Shown here: positions 1 through 6,894 of the stretch, piece by piece
Layout: the number at the start of each line of letters is the position of its first letter
Numbering within the stretch: the first letter of the stretch is position 1
Assembly (NCBI GenBank): GCA_001404055.1
Contig: CXTY01000019.1
Coordinates: 124,001-188,000 of the forward strand
Origin: Roseibium album
GTDB lineage: Bacteria; Pseudomonadota; Alphaproteobacteria; Rhizobiales; Stappiaceae
Length of the DNA stretch: 64,000 nt
Direction: 5' to 3'
Notes under the pieces: generated by a model
Told to the model about the DNA's origin: nothing
What the model saw: the letters and a program-made list of their open reading frames with translations, nothing else
The model's database searches: none
Translations under genes and position numbers: made by a program

Positions 1-794
1 TTCGTTCTCAGCGGCGACCGCCATCCGAGCCTTCCCAAAATATCTGCACTTTTGCCGAACAGATTGACCGCCCAGCCCGGCACCGCAACTCGCTTGCGCC
101 ACTTCGGAAACCCCAACCAGGCACGGACGCTCTGAGTCAAAGCGGAAAAAGACTGGCTTCCGTCCTCCGTCAGATCTGCAACAAAGCGGCTGCCGAGCTC
201 GCCACTTGCCACTTGGGCGACCGCGTTGGCGAGGTCGTCGACATGGATTGTCTGCACATGGGCGTTTGGGAAGACATTTGCCTCAGCCAATGGCAGAGCT
301 GCGGCTGCGCGGAGCAGTGCAGTGCCACCATAGGCCTGAGCTCCGAGAACAAGCACAGGCCGCAAGATGACCCACTCGATACCTGAGGACTGTATTTTCA
401 GATCGCCTTTGGCCTTTGTTCGGAAAAACTCGGTCGGAGCGTCTTCAGAGACACCTGCGGCTGAAATCTGGATGAACCTTGTTCTGGATCCATCCAGCGC
501 GTCAACAATCCTGGTCACCGCGGTCTCGTGGATCGCAACCAGATTGTCTCTCGCACCGTCTTGCAGCGCACCGGACGCATTCACCACGACATCCGCATCA
601 CCCAGGATGTCTTGCCAGTCTTCCACGGCGGTCGCGGTGATATCCCTGATGATCCAAACCAGATCCGGGAATGTCCGCTGCGCAGTTTCGCTGTTCCTGC
701 CAACACCGCATACAGAAAATCCCTGATCCTGCAATGCACTGACGCAGGCAGCTCCGATGAATCCATATGCTCCGAGGACAACCGCTTTTTTCAT
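1..794 (-). CDS. NAD(P)-binding SDR/NmrA-like oxidoreductase, partial
   Basis: The minus-strand frame is open from an ATG at 792-794 to the window edge, giving about 264 codons with the C-terminus missing. It starts with a Rossmann fold: MKKAVVLGAYGFIG carries the GxxGxxG dinucleotide motif. The atypical-SDR segments DVVVNASGALQDG and RFIQISAAGVSED follow, then RTKAKGD in the usual place of the YxxxK region and IEWVILRPVLVLG. This layout is typical of NmrA/YbjT-like proteins of extended SDR type. Some relatives carry a C-terminal DoxX-like membrane part, but the sequence ends before that could be seen. The gene lies downstream of the substrate-binding protein gene and is separated from it by a strong terminator, so it is probably transcribed on its own. 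The substrate is unknown. Confidence 0.8.
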   Translation of the reverse strand, partial: MKKAVVLGAYGFIGAACVSALQDQGFSVCGVGRNSETAQRTFPDLVWIIRDITATAVEDWQDILGDADVVVNASGALQDGARDNLVAIHETAVTRIVDALDGSRTRFIQISAAGVSEDAPTEFFRTKAKGDLKIQSSGIEWVILRPVLVLGAQAYGGTALLRAAAALPLAEANVFPNAHVQTIHVDDLANAVAQVASGELGSRFVADLTEDGSQSFSALTQSVRAWLGFPKWRKRVAVPGWAVNLFGKSADILGRLGWRSPLRT

Positions 795-850
795 CTGCAA
801 AACCTTTTGCTTGAAGGTGCAGTTGCGCAAGATAGCTTATTGATTTGAAA

Positions 851-874
851 AAGGCCGCCTGAGTAGGCGGCCTT
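851..874 (-). terminator. Rho-independent terminator of the NMT1-type binding-protein gene
   Basis: A perfect 10-bp inverted repeat, AAGGCCGCCT / AGGCGGCCTT, encloses the 4-base loop GAGT. Read on the minus strand, the stem is followed by a T run (CCTTTTTC). It lies about 30 bases after the stop of the minus-strand gene at 906-1895 and before the start of the next minus-strand gene. The plus-strand side has no T run. Confidence 0.85.
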
Positions 875-905
875 GTCGTTGATTGTTGTGAAACCCGAAC
901 GGCCT

Positions 906-1895
906 TTAGAGCTTATCGGTTACGACAGTGGAAGTAGCACCTTCCGGGAATTTTGTGATGACCGGCGTGGAACCACCGCTCAAGAGCGACTTCACAGTGC
1001 GCTCATAAGCTTCCATGTCGAGCTTGCCGTCAGAACCGTCAACCAGCTTGTTGATCTCACCAACCATGCGGATCTGGTGTTTTTCGGTTTGTGCCCCGGT
1101 AGCATCATTTTCCAGAACAATTTCAGCAGCCTCTTCAGGATGTTCTGCTGAATAGGCCCAACCCTTCATGGATGCTTTGACAAACCTTGCCAGCTTATCA
1201 ACCATTGCCGGGTCTTCCAGGCTGGAGTCCAGGACATAGAGACCGTCTTCCAGCGTTGAAACACCCTGGTCTTCATACTTGAACACGACCAGATCTTCTG
1301 CCGGGATACCCGCGTCGATAACCTGCCAGTATTCGTTGTAGGTCATTGTGGAGATACAATCGGCTTGTTTCTGAAGCAGTGGATCCACATTGAAGCCCTG
1401 TTTCAGCACTGTGACACCGCCATCACTGCCGTCTGTCGGAATGCCCAGTTGGCTCATCCAGGACAGGAACGGATACTCGTTGCCAAAGAACCAGACGCCG
1501 AGCGTTTTGCCTTTCAGATCCGGCGGGATCGAAATACCCGTATCCTTGCGACACGTCAGCATCATGCCGGATTTTTTGAAAGGTTGCGCAATATTGACGA
1601 GCGGAACGCCTTTTTCACGTGAGGCCAGAGCGGAGGGCATCCAGTCGATGACCACGTCAGCACCGCCACCTGCGATAACCTGAGGTGGTGCGATGTCCGG
1701 CCCACCTGGCTTGATCGTCACGTCCAGGCCTTCTTCTTCGTAAAAGCCCTTGTCCTTTGCCACATAATATCCAGCAAACTGGCCTTGCGTGACCCACTTG
1801 AGCTGAAGTGTCAGTTCGTCCGCAGCTTCTGCGGCACCTGACACCAGGCTTGCTCCTAAAACGGACGCAAGCGCCAGACTTTTCAATGCCTTCAT
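906..1895 (-). CDS. NMT1/THI5-like ABC transporter substrate-binding protein
   Basis: This is a periplasmic binding protein of about 329 residues. An N-terminal Sec signal peptide (MKALKSLALASVLG, cleavage near AEAAD) is followed by the NMT1/ThiY/RibY signature LKWVTQGQFAGYYVAKDKGF. PGGPDIAPPQVIAGGGADV comes next. In this family that arrangement captures a pyrimidine or flavin-type precursor, taurine or a related small ligand. The true ligand cannot be told here because no permease or ATPase gene is adjacent in the window. Two ATGs are in frame (1901 and 1895). I chose 1895 because the AGGGG ribosome-binding site lies 7 bases upstream of it but abuts the first ATG. A long upstream gap (1896-2479) holds a palindromic operator candidate. 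Confidence 0.85.
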   Translation of the reverse strand: MKALKSLALASVLGASLVSGAAEAADELTLQLKWVTQGQFAGYYVAKDKGFYEEEGLDVTIKPGGPDIAPPQVIAGGGADVVIDWMPSALASREKGVPLVNIAQPFKKSGMMLTCRKDTGISIPPDLKGKTLGVWFFGNEYPFLSWMSQLGIPTDGSDGGVTVLKQGFNVDPLLQKQADCISTMTYNEYWQVIDAGIPAEDLVVFKYEDQGVSTLEDGLYVLDSSLEDPAMVDKLARFVKASMKGWAYSAEHPEEAAEIVLENDATGAQTEKHQIRMVGEINKLVDGSDGKLDMEAYERTVKSLLSGGSTPVITKFPEGATSTVVTDKL

Positions 1896-2064
1896 TGCCA
1901 TTCCCCTACTGGTTATGGGCTCACCTTAAACGGCGGCCCGTCTCTGAAACTCTTAAACCCTTGCTGACCCGAATATTACGCGGTTCCCGAACCGCTTAAT
2001 CTGGACCTTGGCAATATGGCCGCAGCAAGAACGCCGGGCATTTTGCCTTCTGAACGATCTTCCC

Positions 2065-2078
2065 TGACCAATTGGTCA
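2065..2078. promoter_or_regulatory. Palindromic operator candidate TGACCAATTGGTCA
   Basis: A perfect 14-bp palindrome lies about 170 bases upstream of the start of the NMT1-type binding-protein gene. Half-sites of the TGGTCA type occur in operators of FadR-subfamily GntR regulators, so such a regulator is possible. No regulator gene is adjacent, and this is inference from symmetry alone. Confidence 0.35.
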
Positions 2079-2223
2079 AGAAAATTTAGAAAGCTGCCAC
2101 GTAACTGGCAAGGTTATTTTTTAGCCAGAGCGGTTTACCATCAATATTTTCCTCAAAATTGGCAAAAAGCGAATGAGTTGTGTGCGAATTGGCTGAAGTT
2201 CCAGATTGCCTAACACCTCGCAA

Positions 2224-2367
2224 TTCAGTCAATGGTCGAAATATTGGGACTGGGAGAAGCACTACCGGTGAGAGTTTGGCATCGCCACCAGCACGCTGAT
2301 CACAGTGCTCAACCATGCTGACCCCTGCATTTTGACCCATACCCCCGACCCAATGCGGTTCTGTTGA
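2224..2367 (+). pseudogene. Remnant of a nitroreductase-family C-terminus
   Basis: Read in the frame starting at 2224, the DNA gives FSQWSKYWDWEKHYR, a TGA stop, then EFGIATSTLITVLNHADPC and ILTHTPDPMRFC before a second stop. The part after the first stop resembles a conserved nitroreductase segment of the form SVGIATG-LI-ALH-AGL-TLTHTPSPM-FL. There is no start codon, and upstream and downstream sequence does not continue the match. It therefore looks like the decayed inside of a lost gene. The call rests on recognising a short motif. Confidence 0.4.
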
Positions 2368-2479
2368 TCGTACTAGGGACCGCAGGCAGGTAGGTCAGAA
2401 ATCTTGCATGCTCAAATCTAATCTCCATGTCTGGAAGGTCTGTCGATATTCCTTTTGTTGTTTTCCCTGGGAGTGAAAA

Positions 2480-3589
2480 TTGTCCCGCATTATCCTCGCA
2501 CCCGTTGCTCACAAGATGCTGCGATTGGCGTTTATCGCATTTTTCGGCCTGAAGCCGTTGCTGGCCACGGCCGAGGATTTGGCTTTCTCACAAAAACTAA
2601 CTGATTCACTTTCAGCAGAAATTTCCGAACAGGGGCTATCGGTCATCGTGGCGGTGTCTTCTGCCCGCCGCCCAAGCTGCCAAGAGGAGTTCGGGACTTT
2701 TGCTGAAGATGGGCTCAGCGGCGTAAAGACACTAGTGGACCTCGGATCGATCACAAAGACTGTAACTGCAGCAGCCCTGCTCACACTTGTTGAAAGTGAT
2801 CAAATCAAACTGTCCACGAGGCTTGATGAGGTGTTCAGAGACATTCCTGCCGACAAGGCGCAGATCACGATCAGGCAACTTCTAACCCACCGGGCCGGTT
2901 TTCCAGAATCAATCGGTTCCGATGAGGAAAAAATCGGGAAAGAGGATTATCTTTCAAGACTATTTGCGACACCCTTGCTGTCACAGCCAGACCAAAATTA
3001 CCGGTACTCCAACGTTGGATATTCGCTTCTTGCCGCCGTTATCGAACAGGTTTCCAATTCGTCTTATGAGACCTACCTGCATTCCGTCGTTCTTGCGCCA
3101 AATAACCTAGATCCGATCGGCTACGAACTTGCCTATGACGAAACCCGTTCCGCGATCAGCGGTCGATCCTGGCTTACGCATTTTCAAAAAGCACCAATCG
3201 ACAAGGCAAGCTGGGGCGGTCTGCCAGTCGGCTGGAATCTTGTCGGTAACGGCGGTGCGGTTGCTTCGCCTGAAAATTTCTCGAATTTTCTGCATGCTCT
3301 ATTCTCAGGACGGATTGTCAGTCGTGAATTGCTTCATAGCGGATTTCGCGACACGCAAGACGAACCCTCGTCTGAAGACTATGGATTTGGCATGGTCAAG
3401 ATTTTTGAAGGTGGCAAAACAGTCTTTACCCACAATGGCGGCAATGACCTTTTCTCTGCGGAATGGCGGTTCGTTTTAGAAGACGAAACACTCCTTTTTA
3501 CCGCTGGACTGGGAGAGGACGCATTTTCTGCGATGAATTCCCTGGTCAATGTGCACGCAAGAGCAGTGTCAATTTGCGCTCTTCAATAG
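2480..3589 (+). CDS. Serine hydrolase of the beta-lactamase/DD-peptidase fold
   Basis: This 369-residue protein has the three active-site motifs of class C beta-lactamase-like serine hydrolases. They are SxxK at S90-K93 (SITK), YxN at Y176-N178 (YSN) and an HxG motif at H318-G320 (HNG). The family includes esterases, D-aminopeptidases and penicillin-binding-protein-like enzymes, so the substrate is open. The N-terminus has a hydrophobic segment (about residues 14-30, ending LLATAED) that fits a signal peptide and periplasmic location. The TTG at 2480 is preferred because GGGAG lies 6 bases upstream. An in-frame ATG at 2516 has no clear ribosome-binding site. The gene stands alone between two gaps. 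Confidence 0.85.
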   Translation: MSRIILAPVAHKMLRLAFIAFFGLKPLLATAEDLAFSQKLTDSLSAEISEQGLSVIVAVSSARRPSCQEEFGTFAEDGLSGVKTLVDLGSITKTVTAAALLTLVESDQIKLSTRLDEVFRDIPADKAQITIRQLLTHRAGFPESIGSDEEKIGKEDYLSRLFATPLLSQPDQNYRYSNVGYSLLAAVIEQVSNSSYETYLHSVVLAPNNLDPIGYELAYDETRSAISGRSWLTHFQKAPIDKASWGGLPVGWNLVGNGGAVASPENFSNFLHALFSGRIVSRELLHSGFRDTQDEPSSEDYGFGMVKIFEGGKTVFTHNGGNDLFSAEWRFVLEDETLLFTAGLGEDAFSAMNSLVNVHARAVSICALQ

Positions 3590-4038
3590 CCTATCACTGA
3601 ACCGCCGCTTCAAATGACACGTAGGGTAAGTCACACATTGTCTTGTCTGAGGATGGTAGTTTCGCGGAAAACCATGGAAACGCTGTATCTTGGCAGCAGA
3701 CTGCAAAAACTTCCATCGCAAAATTTACTGATATACTCCCAAAGATCCTGCAACTTCACCAACTAATCTATACAACCCGACATCAACCTATAAGATTAAA
3801 ATCCATTTTATAAAATATAATCGTAATTTTTATACAATACCTCACCACGAATCCGGCTCTCAATGCATGCATTGTGTGGTTAACTCTGACAAAATAGATT
3901 TCAATCTTGTCCTTTTTGCTTCCCTTTTGTCTTCTGATGATATTTTTTATCTGAGCAAATGGAATCTCTATTAATATTACTGTCGTGATTCGCTGGCAGA
4001 CAGTTGAGTTGGGCGATTTTAGAAATCTGGAGGGAAAG
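3590..4038. other. AT-rich intergenic region upstream of the cytochrome b561 fusion gene
   Basis: About 450 bases with markedly higher AT content than the flanking genes, especially 3720-3850. It carries a 14-base palindrome at 3861-3874. A minus-strand ORF through 3901-4203 has no recognisable features and largely overlaps the next gene, so I do not call it. The promoter of the next two genes is presumably here, but no convincing -35/-10 pair was picked out. Confidence 0.5.
3861..3874. promoter_or_regulatory. Palindrome CAATGCATGCATTG, operator candidate
   Basis: A perfect 14-bp palindrome flanked by a wider inverted pair ACCAC (about 3844-3848) and GTGGT (3876-3880). It lies about 165 bases before the start of the cytochrome b561 fusion gene. 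No cognate regulator is adjacent, so the role is inferred. Confidence 0.3.
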
Positions 4039-5826
4039 TTGACGGATCAAGTGACAGACCATCACCTGGAGCTCACTTCTCCGCCAAAAATTTCCGAACG
4101 TAGCAAACCTGAGATACCTGCCAGCAATTCCCGGCAACCGGCAGGCAGACCACGTGAGAACAGTGCACCGATACGCAGCGACCTCGGTACAATCCTGCTC
4201 CACTGGACGCTGGTTATCGCGATATTTGTCAGTTTGCTAACCGGGCTCCGGCTATCGTCAGACGCTGAAGGGTCCTGGTTTGCCAAACTCCTGGAGCCAA
4301 TTCTGCCCCAGGGCGAAATCTGGACCTGGCATTACGTTTCCGCGATCTTCGTGCTGGCACTTATTTTTGCCTACGCCGCGTATATGTCGCTTGCGCGACT
4401 GAAGCGACGCGTTTCATCTAAAAAAATGGTCGTGCTGACGCTCCCGGCGAGCCCGAAACTGCGGGTCGCTGCGGTTAATGTTATTGCTTACTGGATCCTG
4501 TTCGCAGCTGTACTCACACTGACCGCGACGGGAACAATGCTCTATCTGGGGCATGGCGGTGTCTGGGTGACAGTTCACTACACCTCGGCTCTGGTTGTTC
4601 TGACCTATATCTTTGCGCACGTTGTGCTTCATTACTGGTATGGCGGCCTGGCACAATTGCTTCGCCTGTTCAGGCCTCAATCGCTGCGCCAACTCCCCGG
4701 CATGGGCACCTATCCACTAGCAAAAGCCACAGCGCTTGGCGCGGTGATTTTGGCAGGCGCAGTTGCCTTGGATTTTGGCACAAGGGATGCTTTGATTGTT
4801 TCCCAGGCGAAAGAATTGCCTGTGCTTGACGGCAATCTCGATGATCCCGTGTGGCAGAATGCCAGGCCGGTTTTTGTCGTGACGCAACAAGGATCAAACC
4901 TGAACGGCACGGGCGAATCCACTGTCGAGGTTCGCGCGGTTCAGGTCGGCGACAAGATTGCCTTCGCCTTCCGGTGGACAGATGGCACGCGCTCCTTGAA
5001 AAGGCATCCGCTGGTCAAGCGCGCGGACGGTTGGCACATGCTGAACAATCGCGCCGAGATGTCAGACGAGACCGCTTATTACGAAGACAAATTTTCTGTC
5101 GCCTTTTCCAGGACCGACGCCTTTGGCGGTGGCGGGTCCACCCATATGGGCCCCAAACCATTAGGCAACAAACCGGCATCGTTCCACGGCCGCGGCCTGC
5201 ACTACACGACCGATGGCAGCTTGCTTGATGTCTGGCAATGGAAGGCTGCGCGCGGCGGCATGCTGGGCAAGGTCGATGACATGTGGTTCGGAACACCGCT
5301 TGAGCCAAACGAGGGCCAGGCCGCAGGCAAAAAACGCTACAGCGCCGGCTATGGTGCAGACGAAGGCAAATCTTTCTACGTCTACAATTACGTTGGATCT
5401 CCAGACACCGGGTACAAAGGCACTGTTGGCGTCAAGCGCCTGCCAATTGACCACAAGGCAACAGCCGCACACATGGGAGTGGTTGATCTGTCAGTAGAAG
5501 CAAGCGACGCCGAAGGCTCGCAATGGTGGATGTTTGAAGAAGAAAGCGTTCCTTACTCCACTGAAAAAGACGCTGAAATTCCTGTTGGAACTGTCATTCC
5601 AGGGGTCCTGATCCAGGGAGAATATTCTGGCAGCCGGGCCGATCTTAGTGGCGGATCAAAATGGAACGAAGGCTATTGGACACTCGAAGTGGTCCGGGAC
5701 ATGGACACAGGACATGACCAGGACCTTGCCATGGAAGACGGGCTTTTCGTCTGGCTATCGGTGTTTGATCACAACCAAACCCGGCACACAAGACACTCCC
5801 GCCCCGTCAGACTGACGTTCAACTGA
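4039..5826 (+). CDS. Cytochrome b561 / ethylbenzene dehydrogenase-like heme protein fusion
   Basis: This membrane protein has two parts. The N-terminal third has four to five hydrophobic helices with histidines placed as in cytochrome b561-type diheme proteins: LLHWTLV, TWHYVSA, TVHYTSA and FAHVVLH. The C-terminal part, about residues 255-595, matches the heme-binding ethylbenzene-dehydrogenase gamma-like domain: VLDGNLDDPVWQNARP near its start, then VEVRAVQVGDKIAFAFRWTD and EGYWTLEVVRD. A periplasmic heme domain wired to a membrane diheme quinone reductase or oxidase is the likely form. The frame opens at GTG 3985. I chose TTG 4039 because GGAGGG at 4029-4034 is correctly spaced from it and nothing precedes 3985. 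The next gene, 32 bases on, is a ferredoxin reductase. The physiological donor and acceptor are unknown. Confidence 0.8.
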   Translation: MTDQVTDHHLELTSPPKISERSKPEIPASNSRQPAGRPRENSAPIRSDLGTILLHWTLVIAIFVSLLTGLRLSSDAEGSWFAKLLEPILPQGEIWTWHYVSAIFVLALIFAYAAYMSLARLKRRVSSKKMVVLTLPASPKLRVAAVNVIAYWILFAAVLTLTATGTMLYLGHGGVWVTVHYTSALVVLTYIFAHVVLHYWYGGLAQLLRLFRPQSLRQLPGMGTYPLAKATALGAVILAGAVALDFGTRDALIVSQAKELPVLDGNLDDPVWQNARPVFVVTQQGSNLNGTGESTVEVRAVQVGDKIAFAFRWTDGTRSLKRHPLVKRADGWHMLNNRAEMSDETAYYEDKFSVAFSRTDAFGGGGSTHMGPKPLGNKPASFHGRGLHYTTDGSLLDVWQWKAARGGMLGKVDDMWFGTPLEPNEGQAAGKKRYSAGYGADEGKSFYVYNYVGSPDTGYKGTVGVKRLPIDHKATAAHMGVVDLSVEASDAEGSQWWMFEEESVPYSTEKDAEIPVGTVIPGVLIQGEYSGSRADLSGGSKWNEGYWTLEVVRDMDTGHDQDLAMEDGLFVWLSVFDHNQTRHTRHSRPVRLTFN

Positions 5827-5858
5827 TTTCACGCATGCTTCAATAACGGACAAGCCAC

Positions 5859-6875
5859 ATGTCAAAGAGCACCTGCACCGTTACAATCAACGGCAAGAAA
5901 ATTAAGGCCAATGTTGGCGATACGTTGATTGACGCCGGGCTCGGCGGCCGGTTGGTGCTGCCACACGATTGTTGTTCCGGCCAATGTGAAAGCTGCCGCG
6001 TGCGCATTCTGGAAGGTCAGGTCGATGATCTTGGCACGCGTGAAAAAAACACCGTTCTTGGCTGTTTGGCCGTACTCGAAGGTGATGCCGAAATATCCTA
6101 TGACCCCGTCCCGCTCGTGAAAACGACAAAAGGTATCGTGGACAGCATCAGGAAGATCAAGGAGGACTACCTCGAAGTCCGGGTCAAGGTCTTCAAAACA
6201 ATCCCCTGGCTCCCTGGTCAATACCTGCGCGCGACATTTAGCGGGTTTCCGTCCCGGGACTATAGCCCCACGACGCCGCTCAACCTCGATGCTGAAGAGG
6301 GTTATGTCGTCTTCCACATCAAGGTCTATCCAAACAGTATCGTTTCATCAAAACTCGGTTCTGAAATCCGGAAGGGACACAGCGTCAAGCTTCGTGGACC
6401 TTTCGGCAACGCCTTTCTGCGGCGACAGCCAGAGCCAATTGTATTGACTTCGACCGGAACCGGATTTGCTCCGATCTGGTCAATTGCAGTTGCTGCAAAC
6501 AGAGGTCAACCGGGCCGGGAGATAAGGCTTGTCGTTGGATCGAGAACCCGGGACGGACTTTATATGCGCGATGCGGTTCGTTGGCTTCGCAACCAGGGAA
6601 TACCTGTCACTTTGACGGCGAGCGACGGCGACAATGAAACGGTCATGACGGCCAGGCCTTATGAGCTTTTAGGTAATTTGTCGCCCGACCATATCATTTA
6701 TTCAGCGGGCGCACCCTCGCATGTGGATGCGACCAGGGAACTTGCTCTGCAAGCCGGAGCAACATTTTATGCTGATCCGTTCTATGTAGCCGAAGACAGC
6801 AAAAGCATATTCACGCTAGCCAGTACGCTCATTCGAAAAGTCAAAACCCCGGCCGATACCGCAACAGTCGGATAG
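5859..6875 (+). CDS. [2Fe-2S] ferredoxin-NAD(P)H reductase-type flavoprotein
   Basis: This 338-residue protein starts with a plant-type [2Fe-2S] ferredoxin domain, with cluster cysteines C38, C43, C46 and C69 (CCSGQCESC then VLGC). A ferredoxin-reductase-like FAD domain follows (LPGQYLRA, RDYSPT in the FAD-binding RxYS position) and then an NAD-binding domain (STGTGFAPIWS). The order matches the reductase component of aromatic-ring oxygenases, methane monooxygenase-type systems and CDP-6-deoxyglucose reductase-like proteins. No oxygenase gene is near. The partner encoded 32 bases upstream is the cytochrome b561/EB-dehydrogenase-like fusion, so the pair may pass electrons between NAD(P)H and a membrane heme chain. 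That link is inference from position. Confidence 0.85.
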   Translation: MSKSTCTVTINGKKIKANVGDTLIDAGLGGRLVLPHDCCSGQCESCRVRILEGQVDDLGTREKNTVLGCLAVLEGDAEISYDPVPLVKTTKGIVDSIRKIKEDYLEVRVKVFKTIPWLPGQYLRATFSGFPSRDYSPTTPLNLDAEEGYVVFHIKVYPNSIVSSKLGSEIRKGHSVKLRGPFGNAFLRRQPEPIVLTSTGTGFAPIWSIAVAANRGQPGREIRLVVGSRTRDGLYMRDAVRWLRNQGIPVTLTASDGDNETVMTARPYELLGNLSPDHIIYSAGAPSHVDATRELALQAGATFYADPFYVAEDSKSIFTLASTLIRKVKTPADTATVG

Positions 6876-6894
6876 CCGCCGGTTTTGTTGGAAC

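Larger units (their letters stand above)
1896..2479. other. Intergenic region with operator candidate and gene debris
   Basis: This gap lies between two divergent genes. It holds a 16-base self-complementary block at 1980-1995 (GCGGTTC/GAACCGC), a 14-base palindrome at 2065-2078 and a nitroreductase-like remnant at 2224-2367. Short ORFs here on both strands have no recognisable family. I saw no TPP or FMN riboswitch core upstream of the binding-protein gene. Confidence 0.5.

Noticed and set aside
2086..2340. Minus-strand ORF of 84 codons in the first large gap
   Set aside because: It is antisense to the nitroreductase-like remnant and has no features of its own.
1896..2479. TPP or FMN riboswitch upstream of the NMT1-type binding-protein gene
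   Set aside because: Neither the CTGAGA/ACCTGA TPP core nor the FMN consensus could be found on the minus strand.
3901..4203. Minus-strand ORF of 100 codons upstream of and overlapping the cytochrome b561 gene
   Set aside because: No ribosome-binding site or family features were seen, and about half of it is antisense to a well-supported gene.
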